64,000 nucleotides of DNA, taken from contig JALORN010000013.1 of NCBI GenBank assembly GCA_025458905.1, forward strand, positions 62,001-126,000, written 5' to 3'. Origin of the DNA: Steroidobacteraceae bacterium (GTDB lineage Bacteria > Pseudomonadota > Gammaproteobacteria > Steroidobacterales > Steroidobacteraceae). This document shows positions 25,137-33,437 of the stretch, in pieces (the stretch's first letter is position 1; each line of letters begins with the position of its first letter). Both the position numbers and the translations under genes were made by a program. The notes beneath the pieces are model-generated. The model worked only from the letters and a program-made list of their open reading frames with translations, was not told the DNA's origin and made no database searches.

Positions 25137-27356
25137 TCAGGACCAGCGCAGGTCCTGCCGGGCCAGCGGAGTCGTCCGCAGGCGCTTGCCGGTCGCGAAG
25201 AAGATCGCGTTCGCGACGGCCGCCGCGGTCGGCGGGCCGCCCGGCTCGCCGATCCCGCCCCACCAGCCGTCCTGCGACGGGGCGAAGTGGCATTCCACCT
25301 GCGGCGCATGGTCGATGCGCAGCAGGGCGTACTTGTCGAAGTTGGTGCTGGTGACGCGGCCGCGCTCGAGCGCGAGGCCGCCGTACAGTGCGTGCGACAG
25401 CTCCCAGTATGCCGCGCCCTCGAGCTGTTCGGCGGCGTTCAGCGGGTTGATGACGTAGCCGCTGTTCACGACGATCACCACCTTCTCGACCTTCAGTTCG
25501 CCCTGGCGACCGACCTCGACGGTGGCGCAGGCGGCGCAGAACGACGCGTGGTCCTCGACCACCGCGACCCCCATGCCGCGGCCCCGCGGCAGCCGGGTCG
25601 TGAACCCCGCCACCTCCTTCAGCTTGCGCAGCGTGCGCTGCCACGGCTCCAGTCCCTCGGTCATGCGCAGGCGCCATTCGAGCGGATCCCAGCCGCCGGC
25701 GAGCGCGAGCTCGTCGACGAACTGCTCGATGATGAACGCGTTCTGGTTCACACCGGGTGCGCGGTGGGTCGCCGTGGGGACGTGTGCGGCGACGGTGTGC
25801 CGCTCGTGCCGGCGGTGCGGCACGCGATAGGGCATGTTCGAGAGCGCCGTGTCGAGCATGCCGGCGCCGATGCGTTCGGCGCCACCGCCGGTGTAGCCGC
25901 CGAGGCGCGTGAAGATCGCCTCGGGCAGCCCTTCGTCGCCGAGCGCGGCCTCGAGGCGCGCCCAGACCGGTGGCCGGTGCTTGCCCTGCGCCGTGTCCTC
26001 GTCGCGGCTCCACAGGAGCTTCACTGGCCGGCGCAGGCGGTTCGCGACCTCGGCGGCCTGGCGCGTCACGGCCATGTTGCCGCCGCCGTTGCCGCCGAAG
26101 GCACCGCCGAGGAATACGGTGTGCGCGAACACCTCGCGGGGGTCGCGGCCGAGCTGGTCCGCGACCAGCATCAGCGGCGTGGCCGGGTTCTGGGTCGGCG
26201 ACCAGACGTCGACGCGCGCGTCGGTGACGTGCACGGTGGCGCTCGCGGGCTCCATCCGCACGTGCGCTTCGTAGGGCCGGTGGTACTCGGCGGAGACGTA
26301 ACGCGGCCTCGCGCCGCGCGGGGCGCGCGCCGCGGCCTCGCGGGCGGCGGCGACACGGCCGGCCGCATCGGTCCCGGATTCCGCGCTCAGCTTGCCGGGG
26401 GTGCCGAGCACCTCGCGCATCCGCGCCGCCTGGCTCGCGAGGTCGACGTCGCCGTCGGGATAGGGGTCCCACTCGATCGGCATCGCGGCGAGTGCCTGCT
26501 CGGCGCGCCACCAGCTGTCGGCCACCACCGCGACGCCATCCTGCAGGTCGGACAGCTCGCGCCTGCCGGGCTTCGCCCGGAACTCGACCGCGGCGATCAC
26601 GCCCGGGCGGCTGCGGATCGCGTCGAAGTCGTACTTCACGAGCCGGCCCCAGGGCACGGGGCAGCTCCTGGCCGCGGCGTAGACCATGTCCGGCAGGCGC
26701 ACGTCGATCGCGTACTGCGCGCGCCCGTCGACCTTCAGCGGCACGTCGAGGCGCGGCGCGGGCCTGCCGAGCAGCCACCACTCGCCCGGTGGCTTGATGC
26801 CCGGTTCGGCGGCGAGCGTCACGGTCGCGGCTGCCCCCGCCATCGCCGCGTACGTTGCCTCGCGCCCGGCGGCGCGCAACATGCCCTGTCGCGCCGTCAC
26901 GTCGGCCAGCGGCACGCCCCAGGCCGCGGCGGCCGCGGCGCGCAGCCGTTCGCGTGCCGAGGCACCGGCCTGCATGATGTGGCGGTGCTGCAGGCGCACG
27001 AGCTGCGAGCCGTGCGTGGTGGTCACCCTGTAGGGCTGGCCGTCGTTGACGTGGCGGTGCATGTCGGCGAACACGGCGCGCACGCTCGACCACGGCACGT
27101 CGAGCTCCTCGGCGACCATCAGCGAGACCGCGGTGAGCGCGCCCTGGCCCTGCTCGCTGTGCGGCACGCGGATGGTCACGCTGCCGTCGGCGTCTATGGC
27201 GAGCCAGGCGTTGATCTCGGCACCGTCGCGCATCGGTGTCCAGGAACGCGGTGGCGGGACGGCGGCCGTGGCGCCCGGGAACACGAAGCCGAGGAGCAGG
27301 CCGCCGCCGGCGCCCGCCATGGTGCGGATCAGGGTGCGTCGGGAGATCGTGTCCAT
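25137..27356 (-). CDS. Molybdenum hydroxylase large subunit, isoquinoline 1-oxidoreductase beta-like, Tat-exported
   Basis: A 739-residue xanthine-oxidase-family large subunit. The start at 27356 gives a Tat signal, SRRTLIRTMAGAGGG. The protein shows an ald_Xan_dh-type segment (KVDGRAQYAIDVRLPDMVY) flanked by the two MocoBD halves, with VPHSEQGQGALTAVSLMVAEE, GGAFGGNGGG, HRAPGVNQNAF and the catalytic-Glu motif GGIGEPGGPP near the end. This is the single-chain IorB layout. Such enzymes hydroxylate N-heterocycles or oxidise aldehydes and need a [2Fe-2S] small subunit; none is encoded next to it. The protein brings the Tat signal, and a small subunit elsewhere could travel with it. Confidence 0.85.
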   Translation of the reverse strand: MDTISRRTLIRTMAGAGGGLLLGFVFPGATAAVPPPRSWTPMRDGAEINAWLAIDADGSVTIRVPHSEQGQGALTAVSLMVAEELDVPWSSVRAVFADMHRHVNDGQPYRVTTTHGSQLVRLQHRHIMQAGASARERLRAAAAAAWGVPLADVTARQGMLRAAGREATYAAMAGAAATVTLAAEPGIKPPGEWWLLGRPAPRLDVPLKVDGRAQYAIDVRLPDMVYAAARSCPVPWGRLVKYDFDAIRSRPGVIAAVEFRAKPGRRELSDLQDGVAVVADSWWRAEQALAAMPIEWDPYPDGDVDLASQAARMREVLGTPGKLSAESGTDAAGRVAAAREAAARAPRGARPRYVSAEYHRPYEAHVRMEPASATVHVTDARVDVWSPTQNPATPLMLVADQLGRDPREVFAHTVFLGGAFGGNGGGNMAVTRQAAEVANRLRRPVKLLWSRDEDTAQGKHRPPVWARLEAALGDEGLPEAIFTRLGGYTGGGAERIGAGMLDTALSNMPYRVPHRRHERHTVAAHVPTATHRAPGVNQNAFIIEQFVDELALAGGWDPLEWRLRMTEGLEPWQRTLRKLKEVAGFTTRLPRGRGMGVAVVEDHASFCAACATVEVGRQGELKVEKVVIVVNSGYVINPLNAAEQLEGAAYWELSHALYGGLALERGRVTSTNFDKYALLRIDHAPQVECHFAPSQDGWWGGIGEPGGPPTAAAVANAIFFATGKRLRTTPLARQDLRWS

Positions 27357-27423
27357 CGTCGTCGCTCGTCCTCGTCGTGCCACGCTGCCCCTCGGCGATC
27401 GGCCGAGGTGAACAGGCGGCGGG

Positions 27424-27822
27424 TCAGGGCGGTGCCGTGCAAGGAGCACCGCGGTGCGCTGCGCTGAAGGCCTCGAGCACCAGCCGGGAGCCGCCGCCCG
27501 CGCACCGCGACGCTGTCGATCGTGCCGAGCGGCCGTAGCCGGCGGCGCGCACCGGCCGCTGCGGGGTCGGATGATACGCGTCGACCTGTCCCGAATGATC
27601 GTCCCCGCGCAGCGTCTCGAACTGCCACGCCGTGTTCCAGCCGCGATCGCGCAGGCCGACGAGCCGGCCCGTGTCGGACACCGTCACGACCACTTCCTCG
27701 AGGCGCGGCACGGCGTCCACCGACGCAGCCGACGGCGCGCCCGGGGCCCCGGCACGCGCACCCGCTGCGCCGAGCAGCACTCCGGTCGCGACGCCAGCCA
27801 GCAGGGCTCGACGGGCGTTCAT
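27424..27822 (-). CDS. Small hypothetical exported protein
   Basis: A 132-residue protein I do not recognise. It begins NARRALLAGVATGVLLGAAG, a plausible signal peptide, followed by a small domain with EEVVVTVSDTGRLVGLRDRG and a Cys-containing tail. Its ATG overlaps the stop of the LysR gene as ATGA (27819-27822), which supports translation by coupling; no independent ribosome binding site is visible. It ends 67 bases before the molybdenum hydroxylase start, so it may be part of a LysR/small protein/hydroxylase transcript. The C-terminal third is arginine-rich and may not be real protein. Confidence 0.45.
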   Translation of the reverse strand: MNARRALLAGVATGVLLGAAGARAGAPGAPSAASVDAVPRLEEVVVTVSDTGRLVGLRDRGWNTAWQFETLRGDDHSGQVDAYHPTPQRPVRAAGYGRSARSTASRCAGGGSRLVLEAFSAAHRGAPCTAPP

Positions 27823-28853
27823 CGCGGCTTGCGCCGTGCGTCGGCGCCGCGCCGGGCCCGAGTCGTGGGGCTGCGCGGACGCGAAGCGCCCGGCACCCCG
27901 GCAAAGCGCGACTCGGCCGCCCGGCAGCTCTCGCGCATCACGGACCGCAGCCAGCCGTGCGCAGGGTCGCGGTCCGAGCGCGCGGACCAGATCATCTGGA
28001 ATACGTGGGGCGTGCCGGCGACCGGCGGCTCGAGCAGCCGCAGCTCGCCGGTGTCGACGAACGAGGACACCAGGCTGCGCGCCACGGTCGAGACGAGCCG
28101 CGTGCCGCCGAGCAGCAGCGGGAGCGCGAAGGGGTGCGGCGCGGTCACCGCGATGCGCCGGCGCAGGCCGCGCTTCTCCAGGGCATCGTCGATCCAGGTG
28201 CGGGTGACGCGGTCGCCGGCCATGATCAGGTGCGGCAGGCGGGCGTAGGTCGCGACGTCGAGCGTCTCGCCGACCAGGTCGTTGTGCCTCGAGACCACGC
28301 ACACCAGCGGATCCTCGAACAGGTCCTCGCGGACGAAGCGCGCGGTCTCGAGCGCGCGGTCCGAAGCCGCGGTGCCGATCGCCAGCAGCAGGTCGATGCT
28401 GCCGTCGTCGAGGGCCGCGAGCACCTCGTCCCAGGCCCCTGCCCGGATCAGCAGGTTGCAGCGCGGCGCCTCGCGCTCCAGCCGCCGGTAGGACTCCGGC
28501 AGGAAATGGAACGGCTGCAACATGGTCGTCCCCACGGTGAACTCGAGCTCGGCGGCCGCGGGATCGAAGCGCTGGTCGGCCTGCAGTGCCTCGCCGACCG
28601 CCTGCAGCGCGCGCCGGATCGGGTCGGCGAGCCGGTCGGCGAGCGCGGTCGGCTGCATGCCCTCGGGCGTGCGGACGAACAGCGGGTCGCCGAACAGTCT
28701 CCGCAGTTTCGCGATCGAATGGCTGACCGCCGACTGGCTGATGAACAGCGAGCGGCCGGCGCGGGTGATGTGCCGTTCGCGGTGCACCGCCGCGAACACC
28801 TTGAGCAGGTTCAGGTCGAGCCGCGACAGATGAGCGCTCTTCATGACGGCCAT
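27819..28853 (-). CDS. LysR-type transcriptional regulator
   Basis: A 344-residue regulator. The N-terminal winged helix holds LDLNLLKVFAAVH and AGRSLFISQSAVSHSIAKL with the typical LFVR end of the wing; the C-terminal part is a periplasmic-binding-like effector domain (VVSRHNDLVG, GTRLVSTVARSLV). Three possible ATGs lie at 28862, 28853 and 28844; none has a good Shine-Dalgarno. It is divergent from the cupin gene at 28893 with only about 40 bases between, so its operator must overlap one or both starts. It likely controls the cupin/transporter operon and possibly itself with the genes downstream. Effector unknown. Confidence 0.85.
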   Translation of the reverse strand: MAVMKSAHLSRLDLNLLKVFAAVHRERHITRAGRSLFISQSAVSHSIAKLRRLFGDPLFVRTPEGMQPTALADRLADPIRRALQAVGEALQADQRFDPAAAELEFTVGTTMLQPFHFLPESYRRLEREAPRCNLLIRAGAWDEVLAALDDGSIDLLLAIGTAASDRALETARFVREDLFEDPLVCVVSRHNDLVGETLDVATYARLPHLIMAGDRVTRTWIDDALEKRGLRRRIAVTAPHPFALPLLLGGTRLVSTVARSLVSSFVDTGELRLLEPPVAGTPHVFQMIWSARSDRDPAHGWLRSVMRESCRAAESRFAGVPGASRPRSPTTRARRGADARRKPR

Positions 28854-28892
28854 GCTAGCCATGAGTTGGACAGGCAGCCAAGGGATGCGACG

Positions 28893-29555
28893 ATGGCGGT
28901 CGTTCCGGAGCGGGGGCCAGCAGGCATGCCGAAGAGACGCGACGTGATGTTCGGTGGGACGGTCGGTGCGGCACTCGCCGGCCTGGGCCTCGCGCTGGGC
29001 GCCGACGCGGCGGACGCCGCCGGCGCGACGCCGGCGCAGGGCGCTCCCGCCGGCGGGGCGGGCGGGCCGCCGGCCGCGACGGCGGGCACCGTGGGCACGG
29101 TGAGCCGCGGCGGGCCTGCCGCATCGGGTCCCTGGCTCAAGCGCGCATTCCAGCTCTACAACGCCCCGGACGGCCAGTCCGCGATCCGCCGCATCGACCT
29201 GCCCGGGCCGCAGGACCTCGAGACGCAGTGGCTGCTGCGCCGCCCGGCGGAGCGCGTGACGCTCGGCATGATGAGCCCGAGCTTCATGATGGATTTCCAC
29301 GTCGCGAACCAGCCGAACATCCTGATCCCGCTGTTCGGCACGCTGGTGGTCCGGCTCAAGGACGGCTCGGAGCACGCCTTCGGCCACGGCGACATCCTGT
29401 TCGCCGAGGACTGCAACGGCATCGGCCACATGTCCGGCGCCGGCCCGGAGGGCTGCTTCAGCGTCTCGGTGCAGCTGCCGAAGACCGGGCACTGCCTCGA
29501 CCCGAAGCAGGGCCCGACCGAGATCCTGTCCGGCCGCGGCAAGCCGAAGTACTGA
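28893..29555 (+). CDS. Tat-exported cupin-fold protein
   Basis: A 220-residue protein. AAGGGA seven bases before 28893 supports this start over the ATG at 28926. A Tat signal (KRRDVMFGGTVGAAL) and a low-complexity Ala/Gly linker lead to a small beta-barrel domain containing NILIPLFGTLVVRLKDG and AFGHGDILFAEDCNG, the paired strands of a cupin. His residues in HAFGHGD and GHMSG could bind a metal. A shorter cupin relative lies two genes downstream at 30933, with the GPH carrier between. The set is divergent from the LysR gene and probably under its control. No catalytic role can be named. Confidence 0.65.
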   Translation: MAVVPERGPAGMPKRRDVMFGGTVGAALAGLGLALGADAADAAGATPAQGAPAGGAGGPPAATAGTVGTVSRGGPAASGPWLKRAFQLYNAPDGQSAIRRIDLPGPQDLETQWLLRRPAERVTLGMMSPSFMMDFHVANQPNILIPLFGTLVVRLKDGSEHAFGHGDILFAEDCNGIGHMSGAGPEGCFSVSVQLPKTGHCLDPKQGPTEILSGRGKPKY

Positions 29556-29586
29556 GCGGCGGCGGACGGTGGAGGCGGCGACCCGC

Positions 29587-30936
29587 GTGACCGAGCCCCC
29601 GCTGCGGCTGCGCATCGGCTGGGGCCTCGGCTCGCTGCCGGGCAGCGCCCTCAGCGTCACCGCCAACGTGCTGCTGCTGCGCTTCATGACCGACACCCTC
29701 GGCATCGGTGCGGCGATCGCCTCGTCGATCTTCGCCGCGGCGAAGTTCTGGGACGCGTTCAACGACCCGATGGTGGGCGCGTTCAGCGACCGGGTCTCGA
29801 CCCCCTGGGGGCGGCGGCTGCCGTGGATCCTCGTGGGCGGGCTGCTGAGCGCACTGGTGGTCGTGGCCGCGTTCGCCGTGCCTGTGCAGTCGGGCCCGGC
29901 GCTCGTCGTCTACATGGCCGTGATGATGCTGGCGTTCGCCACCACCTATTCGCTGCTGATGATCCCCTACCTCGCGATGCCAGCGGAGATCACCGACAGC
30001 TACCACGGCCGCACTCAGCTGATGTCGTTCCGCGTGCTGTTCTCGTCGGCGGGTTCCTCGCTGGGCTTGAGCGTCGGGCCCATGCTGCTCGCCGCCTGGG
30101 GCGCGACGCGCGCCGGCCACGCGAAGATGGCGACGGTGATCGCGGGCATCGCCGCGCTGACGACGGTCCTCTGCGTCTGGCTGATCCGCGACGCACCGCG
30201 GACCGCGCGCCCGGCGGGGCCGTCGCCGCGGCTCGTCGACCAGTTGCGCTCGGCGCTGTCGAACCGGCCCTTCGTCTGGCTGCTGGTGGCGAAGTGCCTC
30301 TACTTCGTGACCCTGGCGTTCACGCTGACGACCTTCGCGTACTTCACCAAGCACGTGCTGAAGGCCTCCGATGCCTGGCTCGGCACCTTCCTGCTGGCGC
30401 AGTCGCTGTCGGTGGTCGCCTCGCAGCCGCTGTGGCTGCGCGTGACGCGGGCGATCGGCAAGCAGCGCGGCTTCATGCTCGCCGGCGCCTGCTACGGCCT
30501 CGCGTACTTCTCGTGGTGGTTCGCCGGCCCCGACGAGCCGCTCGCGGCGATCTTCGCGCGCGCGATCGCGATCGGGATCGCCGGCGGCGGCACCTTCCTG
30601 CTGACGCAGGCGATGCTGCCGGACGCGATCGAGTACGACTACTACCGCACGGGGCTGAGGCGCGAGGGCGTGTTCACCGGCGTGTTCGTGTTCGTCGAGC
30701 AGGCGGCGGGAGCGGTCGGCGTGGCGATCATCGGCTTCGTGCTGGCGTCGCTGGGCTACGTCGAGGCGACCGAGGGGCGCGTCGTGCAGCAGCCGGACAG
30801 CGCCATCCGCGGCATCTACCTCTGCATGTCGATCCTGCCGCTGGTGTTCCAGGTGATCGCGATCCTCGCGATCTCGCGCTACGACCTGACGGCCGGGAAG
30901 CTGCTGGAGATGCGGGCCAGGGCCGGCGCGGCATGA
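29587..30936 (+). CDS. MFS transporter of the GPH type
   Basis: A 449-residue 12-helix carrier, paralogous to 20278-21630. GPH marks are LRFMTDTLGIG, DAFNDPMVGAFSDRV with GRRLPW, IPYLAMPAEITD and LPDAIEYDYYRTGLRREG. The GTG at 29587 has GGAGG at 29571-29575 (11-base spacing); another GTG at 29569 is possible. It lies 31 bases after the first cupin gene, and its stop overlaps the start of the second (ATGA), so cupin-carrier-cupin is one operon. It likely imports the compound sensed by the LysR protein. Coupled cation and substrate are unknown. Confidence 0.82.
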   Translation: MTEPPLRLRIGWGLGSLPGSALSVTANVLLLRFMTDTLGIGAAIASSIFAAAKFWDAFNDPMVGAFSDRVSTPWGRRLPWILVGGLLSALVVVAAFAVPVQSGPALVVYMAVMMLAFATTYSLLMIPYLAMPAEITDSYHGRTQLMSFRVLFSSAGSSLGLSVGPMLLAAWGATRAGHAKMATVIAGIAALTTVLCVWLIRDAPRTARPAGPSPRLVDQLRSALSNRPFVWLLVAKCLYFVTLAFTLTTFAYFTKHVLKASDAWLGTFLLAQSLSVVASQPLWLRVTRAIGKQRGFMLAGACYGLAYFSWWFAGPDEPLAAIFARAIAIGIAGGGTFLLTQAMLPDAIEYDYYRTGLRREGVFTGVFVFVEQAAGAVGVAIIGFVLASLGYVEATEGRVVQQPDSAIRGIYLCMSILPLVFQVIAILAISRYDLTAGKLLEMRARAGAA

Positions 30937-31364
30937 CGGGGCGCGGCAACGACGGGAAACCTGCGATGGGCAAGATCTACTGCATGTACAGCGGCCGCGA
31001 CGGCCAATCCCACTTCTCCGAGGCGGCCCTGGCGCTGAAGGCCGACGCCGCGGGGCGCTTCTCCACGGGCGTGCTCGGCGCGAAGGGCTGGATGTACGCC
31101 GAGTCGCCGCAGGAACGCTTCGTCGACTGGCACACCTCGGGTCCCGGCGGCGTGTCGGTGATGCTCGACGGATGGATGGAACTGGAGGTCGGCAGCGGGG
31201 AGAAGCGCCGGCTGGTTGCCGGCGACGTGCTGCTGGCCCTCGACACCAGCGGCCAGGGGCACCGCTCGACGATGGGCGCGAACACGCGCGGGCTGTCGCT
31301 GATGCTCGACCAGCCCGTGGCGACGGTGATGCAGTCGCTGTTCGGGCGGGACCTGGCGGATTGA
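30933..31364 (+). CDS. Small cytoplasmic cupin protein
   Basis: A 143-residue protein starting at an ATGA overlap with the GPH carrier; an alternative ATG at 30966 would give 132 residues beginning MGKIYCMYSG. The domain has GPGGVSVMLDGWMELEVGSG and RLVAGDVLLALDTSGQGHRS, a single cupin barrel that resembles the barrel of the exported protein at 28893, but without a signal peptide. Cupins of this size are isomerases, sugar or metal binders; no active site can be fixed. Third gene of the cupin-carrier-cupin operon, convergent with the PhyH gene. Confidence 0.65.
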   Translation: MTGRGNDGKPAMGKIYCMYSGRDGQSHFSEAALALKADAAGRFSTGVLGAKGWMYAESPQERFVDWHTSGPGGVSVMLDGWMELEVGSGEKRRLVAGDVLLALDTSGQGHRSTMGANTRGLSLMLDQPVATVMQSLFGRDLAD

Positions 31365-31392
31365 AGGCCGCCGGCGCTGCCGGAGCGCAGGC

Positions 31393-32217
31393 TCAGGCGG
31401 CAGCCGATACCTGCCGGCGCCAAAGGACCGGCAAGAGCTCGCCATCGACCGGTTGCCCCTCCGGCATCTCGGTGACGCCCGGGATGTAGGCCTTGTAGCC
31501 CGGGTCGTGCCAGCGCACGTCGTCGCCGAACAGGCGGACCGCGAGGCCGATGCGGGCAAGCGTCGGCGAATCGTTGCCCTTGGAGAAGTGCGGCGTGTGC
31601 GGGTGGAAGACGACTGCGTCGCCCGGCTCCATGTCGAAGCTGACGAAGCGGAACGGGAACTGCGGGTCGTTCCGGTGCTCCTCGAAGTTCGGGCACAGGC
31701 CGCTCGCCTGGTCGGGCTTGAAGCCGAAGCGCAGGCCGCGTTCGACGCAGTGCCGGTGGAAGCCGGCGACGTACTCGATGCGGCCGTTCCCGGCATTGAC
31801 CGGGGAGAACGCGGTCCAGATGTTGGGCGCCATCTCGCCGAGTACCGGCCAGGCGGTCTCGTCGCAGTGCCACTGCATGATCTTCGGCGACTTCGGGGGC
31901 TTCACGAACAGGTGGTCGTGATACATGCGGATGGTGTCCGCGCCGATCACCTGGCCGGTGACCTCGGCTATCGGCGAGTCGAACACGAAGTCGCGGAACG
32001 CGCCGGGCTTGCGCCACATGTAGCAGACCGAGGTCATGGCGCCGTGCGAAGGGCCGAGAACGCCGTAGGCCTCCGGCCGGGCCATAACCTCGGCGATCGC
32101 CGCCTGCATCCGGGCGATCCATTCCGCGTCGAGCACGTTGCGCAGCAGCACGACGCCGTCACGCCGGTAGGCCTCGACGTGCTCGGCGGTGACCGGGGAT
32201 AGCGGTGAGCGGTTCAT
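31393..32217 (-). CDS. Phytanoyl-CoA dioxygenase (PhyH) family protein
   Basis: A 274-residue Fe(II)/2-oxoglutarate-dependent dioxygenase. The metal triad is visible: His117-x-Asp119 in MQWHCDE and His210 in HPHTPHFSKGN, with Arg222 (ARIGLAVRLFG) placed to bind 2-oxoglutarate. The start is supported by GGAG at suitable distance. PhyH enzymes hydroxylate acyl-CoAs and many lipophilic small molecules. It is divergent from the D-2-hydroxyacid dehydrogenase and near an acyl-CoA ligase, a combination that would fit alpha-oxidation-like chemistry, but this is inference from proximity only. Confidence 0.85.
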   Translation of the reverse strand: MNRSPLSPVTAEHVEAYRRDGVVLLRNVLDAEWIARMQAAIAEVMARPEAYGVLGPSHGAMTSVCYMWRKPGAFRDFVFDSPIAEVTGQVIGADTIRMYHDHLFVKPPKSPKIMQWHCDETAWPVLGEMAPNIWTAFSPVNAGNGRIEYVAGFHRHCVERGLRFGFKPDQASGLCPNFEEHRNDPQFPFRFVSFDMEPGDAVVFHPHTPHFSKGNDSPTLARIGLAVRLFGDDVRWHDPGYKAYIPGVTEMPEGQPVDGELLPVLWRRQVSAAA

Positions 32218-32366
32218 GGCGGTGTACTCCGGCGGGATCGGCTGTCGGCCGGGGAGATGGTCGGGCAGCCCGGGCCGCGCGGCAAGCGCATGATGCGCAT
32301 GGTCGTCATGAACCGCATCGATGATCCTCGGGGAGCCGCCGGGCGCCCGGACGGCGGCGCTGCTCC

Positions 32367-32372
32367 TAGAAT
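32367..32372 (+). promoter_or_regulatory. -10-like TAGAAT before the 2-hydroxyacid dehydrogenase
   Basis: TAGAAT matches five of six -10 positions and is 42 bases before the ATG at 32415, in the 197-base divergent gap to the PhyH gene. No clear -35 is present. Confidence 0.35.
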
Positions 32373-32414
32373 GGAGGCACGATCGGCCCGCACGCGGCGC
32401 GGGTGGAGGAACCG

Positions 32415-33428
32415 ATGCCCATGCACGTCGCCGTCTTCAGCACGAAGTCCTACGACCACGAGTTCCTTGCGCGATGCAATGCGGGCGCCCACGTGCTCGA
32501 GTTCCGCGAGGAGCGCCTCTCGGAGGCGACGGCGAGCCTGGCGCGCGGTGCGGACGCGATCTGTGCCTTCGTCAACGACGACCTCGGTCGCGGCGTCATC
32601 GAGGTGCTGCACGACGCGGGCGTGCGCCTGGTGGCGCTGCGCTCGGCCGGCTTCAACAACGTCGACCTCGAGGCGGCGGCTGCAGCGGGCATCGCCGTGG
32701 CGCGTGTCCCCGCCTACTCGCCGCACGCCGTGGCCGAGCACACGATGGCGCTGGTGCTGACGCTGAACCGCAAGACCCACCGCGCCTACAACCGCCTGCG
32801 GGAAGGCAACTTCGCGCTCGACGGGCTCCTCGGGTTCGACCTGCGGGGCAAGACGGTGGGTGTCGTCGGTACCGGGCTGATCGGCACCGCCCTGGTGCGC
32901 ATCCTGCGGGGCTTCGGTTGCGAAGTCGTCGCGACCGACCCGGTGCGCAGTCCCGAGTGCCTCGCGCTGGGCGTGGAATACCTGCCGTTGCGGGAGTTGC
33001 TGTCTCGCAGCCACATCGTCAGCCTGCACTGCCCGCTGACGCCCGAGACCCATCACCTGATCGACGACGCCGCGATCGCGTCGATGCGGCATGGCGCGAT
33101 GCTGGTCAACACCAGCCGTGGCGGCGTCATCGACACGCGGGCGGTGATCCGCGGCCTGAAGGGCGGCCGCCTCGGCAGCCTCGGGCTCGACGTCTACGAA
33201 GAGGAGGAGCAGCTGTTCTTCGAGGACCGCTCCACGCGCTACATTCCCGACGACGTCTTCGCGCGCCTGCTGACCTTCCCGAACGTGCTGGTCACGGGCC
33301 ACCAGGGCTTCTTCACCGAAGAGGCGCTGACCGCCATCGCGGAGACGACGATCGCGAACGTCACCGCGTTCGAGCAGACCGGCTCACCCTTGCACCCGGT
33401 GCCGTCGAGCGCCGGCCGGGCACGCTGA
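32415..33428 (+). CDS. D-2-hydroxyacid dehydrogenase, D-lactate dehydrogenase type
   Basis: A 337-residue NAD-dependent enzyme of the LdhA type, which interconverts 2-keto acids such as pyruvate and D-2-hydroxy acids. Seen in order: a substrate domain with RSAGFNNVDL, the Rossmann motif VGVVGTGLIGTALV, catalytic Arg in LVNTSRGGVID, Glu in LGLDVYEEEE and His in VTGHQGFFTEEAL. All three catalytic residues are present. GGAGGA overlaps the preceding GTG and fixes the ATG at 32415. It is cytoplasmic and probably monocistronic, convergent with the acyl-CoA ligase. Confidence 0.88.
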   Translation: MPMHVAVFSTKSYDHEFLARCNAGAHVLEFREERLSEATASLARGADAICAFVNDDLGRGVIEVLHDAGVRLVALRSAGFNNVDLEAAAAAGIAVARVPAYSPHAVAEHTMALVLTLNRKTHRAYNRLREGNFALDGLLGFDLRGKTVGVVGTGLIGTALVRILRGFGCEVVATDPVRSPECLALGVEYLPLRELLSRSHIVSLHCPLTPETHHLIDDAAIASMRHGAMLVNTSRGGVIDTRAVIRGLKGGRLGSLGLDVYEEEEQLFFEDRSTRYIPDDVFARLLTFPNVLVTGHQGFFTEEALTAIAETTIANVTAFEQTGSPLHPVPSSAGRAR

Positions 33429-33437
33429 GGGGGGACC

